NCBI RefSeq assembly: GCF_003957375.1
Contig: NZ_CP025473.1
Coordinates: 1,389,501 to 1,453,500 of the forward strand
Direction of reading: 5' to 3'
Length of the DNA: 64,000 bases
From: Enterococcus mundtii
GTDB taxonomy: Bacteria > Bacillota > Bacilli > Lactobacillales > Enterococcaceae
Position 1 is the stretch's first letter, and each line of letters starts with the position of its first letter. Under the pieces are notes generated by a model. That model was given only the letters and a program-made list of their open reading frames with translations, was not told the origin of the DNA and did no database searches. Of the stretch, positions 37,979 to 45,140 are shown piece by piece. The position numbers and the translations under genes are program-made.

Positions 37979-38476
37979 AAAAAATCACTCCTTTAAAAAA
38001 TCATCTTTTAGATTTACTGATATAAAGTATTTGGCTTCTACTAGTCAAACCACAAACTAAATTGCACAGAGTTTTCATTTTATTTCTTTTCGTGTGTATT
38101 TAGTATGATTGACCTGTTTAATCTGCTTTTTGAGATTACGTAATCCAGACCCCATTTTTACTCCTCTTTTCCAACGTGGTTTTCCCTTCAATTACCTCAT
38201 TAATGCTTCTATTCCTTCAAAATTTGGTTGGATAAACCGAAGATTTTTATGTCCGAGTTTTTTCTTCTTTTTTTAAGACCGACAGTCCAATGGCATTCTT
38301 ACTCACTCCTCATTAAAAATTAAATATGTTTGCTTATGTTAGTACCTATTACAAGGACGCTAAAACATTGAAAGACCATCGTTTGGTTTAAATGATTTTA
38401 TTCGTCACATTAATTAATAGGTCATATGCTGTTCATCAATTTTAAGAAGTTATCTTAATGTTTATCACATGAATCA
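37979..38476. other. Prophage remnant DNA with decayed short frames
   Basis: About 500 bases between the ArpU gene and the small regulator. On the minus strand I can trace a 26-codon ORF (38075-38155) and a broken frame reading MPLDCRS-stop-KKKKKLGHKNLRFI and so on. These look like eroded early phage genes. No intact gene of normal size is present. Confidence 0.5.
38075..38155 (-). CDS. 26-residue basic peptide ORF, possibly a phage gene remnant
   Basis: ATG at 38155 with GAGGAGTAAAA upstream encodes MGSGLRNLKKQIKQVNHTKY and six more residues, then TGA. The good ribosome-binding site suggests it is or was translated. It could be a truncated early phage protein. No family recognised. Confidence 0.3.
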   Translation of the reverse strand: MGSGLRNLKKQIKQVNHTKYTRKEIK

Positions 38477-38737
38477 CTAAAGATTATTTTGGTTTGATCC
38501 ACGTGAAATATAACTTAAAGTTGATTTGTTGCCAAAAAATATATAGTCATCGGAAATACCATAAATTTCCGAAAATTTCTTTGCTAAAGAAATCGGTACA
38601 TCAGTGGCATCATCCTCGTACTCAGCAAGCTGTTCCTTAGTAAGATTTAGACCATAACTATTTTGCAGAATGTCAACTACTTCAGTCTGATTCAAATCTG
38701 AATTTACTCTTGCTGCTTTCAAAGATATTTGCAACAT
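38477..38737 (-). CDS. Small Cro-like helix-turn-helix regulator
   Basis: An 86-residue protein. Residues 1-66 (ISLKAARVNSDLNQTEVVDIL...LTKEQLAEYEDDATDVPISLAKKFSEIYGISDDYIFFG) resemble a XRE/Cro-type HTH. I start at ATG 38737, after AGGAGGTGTTTTAT; the frame extends nine bases to a GTG that overlaps this site. It is divergent from a CI-like repressor, with shared operators between, as in phage lysis/lysogeny switches. The third copy of the operator-like repeat lies inside its own 3' end. Confidence 0.75.
   Translation of the reverse strand: MLQISLKAARVNSDLNQTEVVDILQNSYGLNLTKEQLAEYEDDATDVPISLAKKFSEIYGISDDYIFFGNKSTLSYISRGSNQNNL
38509..38525 (-). promoter_or_regulatory. Third copy of the regulator operator-like repeat
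   Basis: TATAACTTAAAGTTGAT here shares 15 of 17 positions with the copy at 38767 and 16 of 17 with that at 38807. It lies inside the coding end of the Cro-like gene. Confidence 0.5.
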
Positions 38738-38766
38738 ATAAAACACCTCCTATTTGTATATTTTAA

Positions 38767-38783
38767 TATAACTTAAAGTTATA
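38767..38783. promoter_or_regulatory. Palindromic operator of the divergent phage regulators
   Basis: TATAACTTAAAGTTATA is a perfect palindrome around one central base. It is placed between the two divergent regulator genes, next to the start of the Cro-like gene. Confidence 0.7.
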
Positions 38784-38806
38784 GTAAATAATTTTATATA
38801 ACTATG

Positions 38807-38847
38807 TATAACTTAATGTTGATTTAGACCAGTTTCTGGTATATTAT
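38807..38847 (+). promoter_or_regulatory. CI-like repressor promoter with overlapping operator
   Basis: A second operator copy, TATAACTTAATGTTGAT (38807-38823), overlaps the -35 TTGATT (38819-38824). A TATTAT -10 follows 17 bases later (38842-38847). The repressor ATG lies 26 bases downstream. The overlap suggests autoregulation. Confidence 0.65.
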
Positions 38848-38872
38848 TGGAGTAAGAACTCGGAGGATTATT

Positions 38873-39319
38873 ATGGATAAAAATATTATTGGACAGAAGA
38901 TTAGTGAACTAAGGCATAAACAACAAATGACGCAAGAAGAATTGGCAATAAAAGTCGGAGTTAGCAAGCAAACTATTTCTAATTGGGAAACTGGATTAAA
39001 AACACCTCGTATGGGTGCTATTCAAAAAATTGCTGAGTTATTTCATGTGACAAAAGGTTATATTATTGAAGGTGAGGAAGAAAATTCTCGTCGTCTACTC
39101 TCTATTTTTGAAAAACTAGATAGCGAAAGACAAAAATCAGTCATCTGTTTTGCAGGAAAAAAATTAGAAGAACAACAGTTAGAAACAAAACTTGATAATG
39201 AAGAACTTCTCAAAGAAATTGATGAATTCGTAGAGGAATATGGATTCGAGGCCTTTGAAAATTTACATAAAGTAATTACCAGTAAAAGGCAAAAAGAACA
39301 AAATAAAAATATCAGCTAA
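38873..39319 (+). CDS. CI-like XRE family repressor
   Basis: A 148-residue protein. Residues 4-60 form a canonical XRE helix-turn-helix (GQKISELRHKQQMTQEELAIKVGVSKQTISNWETGLKTP). The rest is a charged helical region with no peptidase active site, so it is not a LexA-type self-cleaving repressor. ATG 38873 follows CGGAGGATTATT. It is divergent from the Cro-like gene, forming a phage-type switch with shared operators. Confidence 0.88.
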   Translation: MDKNIIGQKISELRHKQQMTQEELAIKVGVSKQTISNWETGLKTPRMGAIQKIAELFHVTKGYIIEGEEENSRRLLSIFEKLDSERQKSVICFAGKKLEEQQLETKLDNEELLKEIDEFVEEYGFEAFENLHKVITSKRQKEQNKNIS

Positions 39320-39415
39320 ATCCCTCTCCCCTTTTTAAACGAACGGTTACAATTTTAGAATAATAATAATATAATTGTTATATAACCGTATATATAGGGG
39401 GTGTTTTTTTTCTGA

Positions 39416-39607
39416 TTGCCTAAAAAAAATGATTTTTCAAAAGAAATAGTTGATTTTGAAAAAAGACTTCATCATAAAAAGGCAGGAGTAGAAAAAGAAA
39501 AAGCTTTGGTTAAAGGGATAATTGGTGGCTATACGCCTAATGAAATAAAAGAAATCCGTGAATTAATGAAAAAACTAAAAAAAGCAGACCATTATTTGTT
39601 TTTATGA
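39416..39607 (+). CDS. Small charged phage-associated protein
   Basis: A 63-residue lysine- and glutamate-rich soluble protein (PKKNDFSKEIVDFEKRLHHKK...IGGYTPNEIKEIRELMKKLKK). The start is TTG 39416, preceded by GGGGGTG about 12 bases upstream. A TATA-rich promoter-like stretch lies before it. No family recognised. It marks the right edge of the prophage remnant. Confidence 0.5.
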   Translation: MPKKNDFSKEIVDFEKRLHHKKAGVEKEKALVKGIIGGYTPNEIKEIRELMKKLKKADHYLFL

Positions 39608-39811
39608 ACTTTGGCATTTTTTCTGGTAAAAGATTTAGAACGAGTGTTTCATTCAAACTAAATGATTAAATTTTAACTGACAGTCCTTCCATTCATTAGT
39701 ATAAATATTTTTAATTTAATATCTTAATAGTTCGCAAATAGAGTTTGAATGATAAAAATAGAGTTTTATTATGACAGTAGCAATAAAGAATAAGAGATGA
39801 GGAGTAACAGG

Positions 39812-40171
39812 ATGAATTTATTAGATCATCTTGGGATTGAAACGTGTATTGTTTCACCTAAAGAAGTCCAATTGACTTTAGCAATTGAAGAAAAGCATCA
39901 TCAACCTTATGGCTATTTGCATGGAGGAATCAATGCTGTGTTGATTGAAACGGCTTGTAGCATTGGGGCTAACGAATATTTACCAGCCCCCCACTTTGCT
40001 GTAGGTATCGATCTGCAAGTCCAACATTTGAATAAAGCCTCTACAGGTAACTTGAGAGTGGTTGCACACCCTGAAAAAGTTGGGAAAAATATTCATTTTT
40101 GGCAGGCAACGATTTATTTAGATAATGATTTGAAAATCGCTACAGGGCAATGCACATTGATGGTCAATTAG
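39812..40171 (+). CDS. Hotdog-fold thioesterase, probable DHNA-CoA hydrolase (MenI-like)
   Basis: A 119-residue PaaI-type hotdog thioesterase. The catalytic segment reads QPYGYLHGGINAVLIETACSIGANEYL, in which the HGG and the downstream glutamate are the usual active-site residues. In menaquinone synthesis such an enzyme releases CoA from DHNA-CoA. The men operon lies about 6 kb away, beyond the prophage debris, which favours this assignment, but that is inference. I start at 39812, where GAGGAGTAACAGG precedes; the frame extends 15 bases upstream. Confidence 0.8.
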   Translation: MNLLDHLGIETCIVSPKEVQLTLAIEEKHHQPYGYLHGGINAVLIETACSIGANEYLPAPHFAVGIDLQVQHLNKASTGNLRVVAHPEKVGKNIHFWQATIYLDNDLKIATGQCTLMVN

Positions 40172-40407
40172 CTTTTATAAATAGTTTCTATAAATATCGA
40201 GTCAGCATGAAGTAAAAAATACACGCTTTGTTCCATTTCATAATTGTTTTTATTGATTGATGTCCACCATTTCGACCATTATATCTTTTAACGATACCTT
40301 ATAAAATTAGGTTTATCTAACTTTCTTTTTCAACTTTGTTAACTTTTATACAAAATTAATGTATAATGAGAATAGTTGGAAATAAATGTATAGTAGGAAG
40401 TGGATAA

Positions 40408-41256
40408 ATGAAATACGGTAGAAATATAATTTGGACATACATTAAGATAGTGTTTGCTTTAACTATTTTAGCTATCAGTATAAATATGTTTTTAGGCCCG
40501 CATCACATTGCAGCTGGTGGCGTAAGTGGACTTGGTATTTTACTTGAATCAGCTTTAGGTTTGAACCGAGCAACAGTTATACTGGTTTTGAATGTCATCA
40601 TGTTGATCTTGGCCTTGATTTTTTTAGGCAAGAAACCTTTCTTCAAAGTATTATTTGGTAGTTTAGTCTTCCCAGCGATCATTGAGATCGTCCCAGAGTA
40701 TATGGTCACGCCTGATCGTCTCTTATCAGTCATTTTCGGCAGTGCGATCTTTGCTTTGGGTGTAGCTATCTTATACAAAAATAATTCTTCTAGCGGCGGT
40801 ACCACGATCCCTCCCCTTATCTTCAAAAAATACTTCAATTTAAGTACTTCCATTGGACTTTTGATGACCGATGCTGTCGTTGTTTCCTTAACCTTATTTG
40901 TTTTTGGATTTGATGAATTTCTCTATGCGATCCTATCGATCGTAATTACATCCATTGTGATGAATTACATTGAAACAGGAACAAATCGTCAAAAATCGAT
41001 CATGGTTCTAAGCGAGAATCATCTTTTAGAAATCCATACACGTTTACGTCAGGAGATTGGACGTGGATTCACGATCCTAGAAGCTAGAGGCGGTTATAGT
41101 AATCTATCAAAAGAAGTGTTATTGATGGTTGTAACTGACCAAGAATTTTCAAAAGTCAAACCGATAATTGAAGAAATCGATCCGAATGCTTTTGTCATCG
41201 TCAATAGTGTAGCAGAAGTCATGGGTAGTGGATTTACGTACCATCCGATCGAATGA
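40408..41256 (+). CDS. YitT family membrane protein
   Basis: A 282-residue protein of the YitT/DUF161 family. Five to six membrane helices fill residues 1-195 (MFLGPHHIAAGGVSGLGILLE; SSSGGTTIPPLIFKKYFNLSTSIGLLMTDAVVV) and a cytoplasmic DUF2179 domain ends the protein (GRGFTILEARGGYSNLSKEVLLMVVT). The role is unknown, and some members are linked to transport. ATG 40408 is preceded by TAGGAAGTGGATAA. It has its own terminator. Confidence 0.9.
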   Translation: MKYGRNIIWTYIKIVFALTILAISINMFLGPHHIAAGGVSGLGILLESALGLNRATVILVLNVIMLILALIFLGKKPFFKVLFGSLVFPAIIEIVPEYMVTPDRLLSVIFGSAIFALGVAILYKNNSSSGGTTIPPLIFKKYFNLSTSIGLLMTDAVVVSLTLFVFGFDEFLYAILSIVITSIVMNYIETGTNRQKSIMVLSENHLLEIHTRLRQEIGRGFTILEARGGYSNLSKEVLLMVVTDQEFSKVKPIIEEIDPNAFVIVNSVAEVMGSGFTYHPIE

Positions 41257-41289
41257 TGTCACAATTAAAATGAACGGACCTATCCCTAT

Positions 41290-41339
41290 AAAAAAGTCTA
41301 CTCTTGGTTTTTATTTATAAATCAGGAGTAGACTTTTTC
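41290..41339 (+). terminator. Terminator of the yitT gene
   Basis: AAAAAGTCTACTC pairs with GAGTAGACTTTTT around a loop of about 23 bases, ending in a run of T. Confidence 0.85.
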
Positions 41340-41360
41340 AAAGCAAGTTAGTTGCTCTAC

Positions 41361-41389
41361 CTAATTAAATTGTGTACAATTTAATTGTA
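41361..41389 (+). promoter_or_regulatory. OhrR operator upstream of ohr
   Basis: TACAATTTAATTGTA (41375-41389) is a palindrome preceded directly by a second half (TAATTAAATTGTG). This tandem AATTAAATTGT layout matches the known OhrR operator of Bacillus. It lies 28-57 bases before the ohr start, where it can cover the promoter. Confidence 0.85.
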
Positions 41390-41417
41390 TCAAATATAAA
41401 AAGAGGAGTGATTTTTA

Positions 41418-41828
41418 ATGAAAAAAATGTATTCAACAAAAATGATAAACACTGGCGGACGTTCTGGGGAAGTACACAGTCCAGATCACTCATTCGAGCT
41501 TAACATTGCAGCTCCAGGTAAACGTGTAGAAGATGCAACAAATCCGGAACAATTGTTTGCCGCTGGCTTTAGCGCATGTTTCAATAGCGCACTAGACTTG
41601 ATCAAAACACAAAAAAATATTGACGGTGCATCAACAATCAGCGCTCAAGTGTCTCTATATGCAGAAAGTGAAATGAGTTTTGTGTTAGGCGTTGAGATCG
41701 AAGGTTCAGTTGAAGGTTTATCAATCGAAGAAACACAAGAATTACTAGAAGCTGCACATAAAGTTTGTCCTTATTCAAAAGCAACAGCTGGCAATATTGA
41801 AGTTACTTTGACAGCCGTAGAGAACTAG
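41418..41828 (+). CDS. ohr: Organic hydroperoxide resistance protein
   Basis: A 136-residue OsmC/Ohr-family thiol peroxidase. The two reactive cysteines are visible in AGFSACFNSALDLI and HKVCPYSKAT, and FAAGFSACF is typical of Ohr. It reduces organic hydroperoxides in the cytoplasm. ATG 41418 follows AAGAGGAGTGATTTTTA. It lies just after an OhrR operator and just before the ohrR gene, the standard arrangement. Confidence 0.96.
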   Translation: MKKMYSTKMINTGGRSGEVHSPDHSFELNIAAPGKRVEDATNPEQLFAAGFSACFNSALDLIKTQKNIDGASTISAQVSLYAESEMSFVLGVEIEGSVEGLSIEETQELLEAAHKVCPYSKATAGNIEVTLTAVEN

Positions 41829-41883
41829 ATTTTTTTAGAAAAAACAAGTATGCTATAAAGGAACACATTAGGAGGTGGTCTAT

Positions 41884-42324
41884 TTGGAGGAGTTATTACT
41901 TAAAAATCAATTATGCTTTCCTTTATATGCCACCTCTAAAGAAATTACTCGCTACTATACGCCCTTGTTGAAGCCACTGGATCTTACTTATACGCAGTAT
42001 CTTGTATTACTTGTTTTATGGGAGAGAAAACAAATCACCATGAAGGAATTAGGAAAGATCTTGTGTTTGGATTCAGGCACTTTGACTCCTGTAATAAAGA
42101 AATTAACTAATAAGCAGTATATCACTCGTAAAAGAGATGATTCGGATGAACGAGTATCTATCCTATCTCTAACTGAACAAGGACATTTGTTGGAAGAACA
42201 AGCAAAAGACATTCCAGAAAAGATCCTTGATTTTTTACCTTTAGATGAAGAAGAATTATCTATGCTACTTTATTTGACTAAAAAAATGCTTAAAAATTTT
42301 AATAAAGAACAACACGCTCGGTAA
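41884..42324 (+). CDS. ohrR: Organic-hydroperoxide-sensing MarR-type repressor
   Basis: A 146-residue MarR-family repressor. The sensing cysteine is in KNQLCFPLYATSKEITRYYTPLL, the hallmark of OhrR, and the winged helix follows (GKILCLDSGTLTPVIKKLTNKQYITRKRDDSDERVSILSLT). Oxidation of this cysteine releases DNA and induces ohr. The start is TTG 41884, eight bases after AGGAGG; the GTG at 41875 overlaps that site. It may be co-transcribed with ohr, 55 bases upstream. Only one cysteine besides the sensor is seen (in LCLDS), so the one- or two-cysteine class is uncertain. Confidence 0.94.
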   Translation: MEELLLKNQLCFPLYATSKEITRYYTPLLKPLDLTYTQYLVLLVLWERKQITMKELGKILCLDSGTLTPVIKKLTNKQYITRKRDDSDERVSILSLTEQGHLLEEQAKDIPEKILDFLPLDEEELSMLLYLTKKMLKNFNKEQHAR

Positions 42325-42439
42325 TCACATTACCGAGTTTTTTTTCTTAATTTTACAATTTATAAAAAACGAAAATCATTTTATTAGTATTTTTTTATCG
42401 TCTGTCTTTCTATAGAATGAAACAAAGGAGGTTATTATA

Positions 42440-43411
42440 ATGTGTACATCTATTACTTACACACCAAACGATCATTATTTTGGACGGAATTTGGATTTAG
42501 AGATTTCTTATAATGAACAGGTGACGAGCACTCCAAGAAATTTCCCTTTTGTTTATCGGAAAGCCCCAAAACAAAAGTCTCACGATGCGATCATCGATAT
42601 AGCAGCAGTTGTAGACAATCCCCCCTCTATTATGATGCAACAAATGAAAAAGGTTTGAGTATGGCTGGTCTGAATTTCCCTGCAAATGCCCATTTGTTTG
42701 ACGAAGATGCCGAAAAGACCAATATCAAACCATTTGAATTTATTCCTTGGATATTGAGTCAATGTAAAAACGTGGAAGAAGCTCGTACGTTATTAACAGA
42801 TATCAATTTAGTCAATATCAATTTCAGTGAAGAACTACCGTTATCTCCTCTTCATTGGTTATTAGCAGATCAAGAAACATCGGTTGTTATTGATCAGTTG
42901 CCGAAGGTTTAAAAATTTATGATAATCCAATCAGTGTACTAATAATTAATTCAACCTTTGACTATCAATTATTTAATTTGAATAACTATCGGTCAGTCTC
43001 ATCGACTACCCTTAAAAACTATTTCTCCGATGAACTTGATTTATCGGTCTATTCTCGCGGTATGGGCGGATTAGGTTTACCTAGAGAGTTATCATCTGCT
43101 TCTCGTTTTATCAAAGTTGCATTTACAAAATTAAATTCTGTCAAAGCAACAACTGAACAGGAAAGTGTTAGTCAATTCTTCCATATCCTAAAATCGGTCG
43201 AACAACAAAAAGCTTATGTGATGTTGGGAATGGTAAATTTGAGTATACGATCTATTCTTCTTGTTGCAATGTGGATAAAGGAATCTATTACTACACGACT
43301 TACACAAATAGCCAAATTAATGCAGTAGAAATGACGAAAGAAGATTTGGATAGTACAAAATGACTCACCTAGCCATTGATTGAAGAAGAACAAATCCACT
43401 ATGTTAACTGA
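42440..43411 (+). pseudogene. Choloylglycine hydrolase family gene (bile salt hydrolase / penicillin V acylase), multiply frameshifted
   Basis: ATG 42440 follows AAAGGAGGTTATTATA and encodes MCTSITYTPNDHYFGRNLDLEISYNE, with the catalytic N-terminal Cys2. The frame breaks at a run of six C near 42620, where one more C restores PPLYYDATNEKGLSMAGLNF. Breaks recur near 42905 and near 43210, and an in-frame stop occurs near 43361. Downstream pieces (PFEFIPWILSQCKNVEEARTLL; SRGMGGLGLPRELSSASRFIKVAFTKLNS; CNVDKGIYYYTTYTNSQINAV) match the family throughout. With four or more lesions it is a genuine pseudogene. An intact enzyme would deconjugate bile salts or hydrolyse penicillin V. Confidence 0.9.
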
Positions 43412-43433
43412 TTATTAATCATTTTCTACGCAA

Positions 43434-43466
43434 AAATGCCTTGAAACGGAATGTTTCAAGGCATTT
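43434..43466. terminator. Bidirectional terminator between convergent genes
   Basis: AAATGCCTTGAAAC pairs perfectly with GTTTCAAGGCATTT around a five-base loop, flanked by A and T runs. It serves the bsh-like remnant and the surface protein gene. Confidence 0.88.
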
Positions 43467-43484
43467 TTTTACCTATTAGAATCA

Positions 43485-45011
43485 TTAGTTGATTTTCCTA
43501 AAAGTAACGATGCTCATTCCTGAGATCAACAGACCAAATACCCATGGAAAGAAGCGATTATGCTCTCCTGTTTTAGGGAATTGCTTCATTGCTTCCTCTG
43601 TTGATGTTGCAGAATTTTTATCATTAGCTACTTGATTTGAAGAGTGAGCTATTTTTGTCATTGGTAGAATTTCTTTCTCACTTTCAAACGATTTTTTATT
43701 TACTAGTCCATCTGTCGTACCAATAGATAGACTTGATTGTCTTCGAATTTGAGACAATGGTTTTACTTGCTCAGGTATTGGGAGCGTTGGATTGTTGCCT
43801 TCAGGATGGATTTGTGGTTTGATCACTTCTTCACCACCATGTCCATCTTCCCCGTTATCTCCTTCATAGTTTCCATTGTTCCCCTCTGGTTTATCCGGTT
43901 TTGCATCTGGATTCTCATCTGGATTATCCGGTGTCACATCTGGGTTCTCGTCTGGATTATCCGGTGTCACATCTGGGTTCTCGTCTGGATTATCCGGTGT
44001 CACATCTGGGTTCTCATCCGGATTATCCGGTGTCACATCTGGGTTCTCGTCTGGATTATCCGGTGTCACATCGGGATTTTCATCCGGATTATCCGGTGTC
44101 ACATCGGGATTTTCATCCGGATTATCCGGTGTCACATCTGGGTTCTCATCCGGATTATCCGGTGTCACATCTGGGTTCTCATCCGGATTATCCGGTGTCA
44201 CATCTGGGTTCTCATCCGGATTATCCGGTGTCACATCTGGGTTCTCATCCGGATTATCCGGTGTCACATCTGGGTTCTCATCCGGATTATCCGGTGTCAC
44301 ATCTGGGTTCTCATCCGGATTATCCGGTGTCTCGTCTGGATTTTCATCCGGATTATCCGGTGTCACATCTGGGTTCTCGTCTGGATTATCCGGTGTCACA
44401 TCTGGGTTCTCATTTGGATTATCCGGTGTCACATCGGGATTTCCATCTGGATTATCCGGTGTCACATCGGGATTTCCATCTGGATTATCCGGTTTAGGAT
44501 CTGGATCAGTCACGCCCCCTGTTCCTCCAGTTGTTTGTTCAACTGTTTGACGTTGACTATATGGTGTCAAATGATGTCTATCCTCAGGTTGACCATCTGC
44601 TACTTTTACGGTAAACAAAGCAGGTCTATTGATTGGTTGTGTTAATGTAATATTAAACGTGAAAGTTGCTAGTTTGTTGTTGAATACCAGTGAAGCTGGA
44701 TCGTGTTCGATCTTCAAAGCTGGATCAACGTTTTCAAATCGGACAACAGACTGTAAAATTGGTTGGATATCCCCTGAATAAGTCACCAGTGCTTTCACCG
44801 TGATTGTCTCTCCTAGTTTAAGTCTTATGATACCAGAGTTTTCTAAAGCATGTTCTTCTAAAAATTTGATTTGATTCACATTTGCCCAGACGGAATGAGA
44901 AGCTAGTTGAGCGACATCATTGCTAGGTTGTTCATCTGTCTGTGCAGCTTCCACTGGTAAAGAAACACTACTCAGTAGTACTGAAGCAAAGAGAAGACTT
45001 AAATATTTCAT
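43485..45011 (-). CDS. LPXTG-type cell-wall-anchored surface protein with proline/aspartate repeats
   Basis: A 508-residue surface protein. A signal peptide (residues 1-22, ending VEAA) is followed by a domain of about 130 residues with beta-rich character. Residues about 175-380 are 18 near-identical 11-residue repeats (NPDVTPDNPDE), probably a rigid wall-spanning stalk. A linker and a sorting signal follow, FPKTGEHNRFFPWVFGLLISGMS plus a basic tail, a variant of LPXTG. ATG 45011 follows AGGAGGAATTCTC. It is divergent from an Mga-like regulator. The long open frames on the opposite strand across the repeats are artefacts of the repetition. Confidence 0.92.
   Translation of the reverse strand: MKYLSLLFASVLLSSVSLPVEAAQTDEQPSNDVAQLASHSVWANVNQIKFLEEHALENSGIIRLKLGETITVKALVTYSGDIQPILQSVVRFENVDPALKIEHDPASLVFNNKLATFTFNITLTQPINRPALFTVKVADGQPEDRHHLTPYSQRQTVEQTTGGTGGVTDPDPKPDNPDGNPDVTPDNPDGNPDVTPDNPNENPDVTPDNPDENPDVTPDNPDENPDETPDNPDENPDVTPDNPDENPDVTPDNPDENPDVTPDNPDENPDVTPDNPDENPDVTPDNPDENPDVTPDNPDENPDVTPDNPDENPDVTPDNPDENPDVTPDNPDENPDVTPDNPDENPDVTPDNPDENPDVTPDNPDENPDAKPDKPEGNNGNYEGDNGEDGHGGEEVIKPQIHPEGNNPTLPIPEQVKPLSQIRRQSSLSIGTTDGLVNKKSFESEKEILPMTKIAHSSNQVANDKNSATSTEEAMKQFPKTGEHNRFFPWVFGLLISGMSIVTFRKIN
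43921..44492 (-). repeat. Tandem 33-bp coding repeats, 18 copies
   Basis: The word GGATTATCCGG recurs at exact 33-base intervals from 43921 to 44482, 18 times. Copies differ only at a few synonymous or conservative sites (TCATCC/TCGTCT, GGGTTC/GGGATT), and one copy has GTCTCGTCT instead of GTCACATCT. Such an array is prone to expansion and contraction. Confidence 0.95.
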
Positions 45012-45140
45012 GAGAATTCCTCCTATTTAATATCATTATCATGTTAAACATAAGATAATATAGATTGATACGGAAGATTTACTGTTTTTTTGTTGAAAAC
45101 AAAGAAATTTTCAATAAAATTTTCAATTGGAGGAATTTCA

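Noticed and set aside
43921-44492. Regular 33-base repeats that might suggest a CRISPR array
   Set aside because: The repeats are contiguous, in frame and without spacers, and they encode the stalk of a surface protein.
43737-44645. Long plus-strand reading frames of 302, 224 and 198 codons across the repeat array
   Set aside because: They are produced by the 33-base period keeping all frames open. None has a ribosome-binding site, and the minus-strand gene has a signal peptide and sorting signal.
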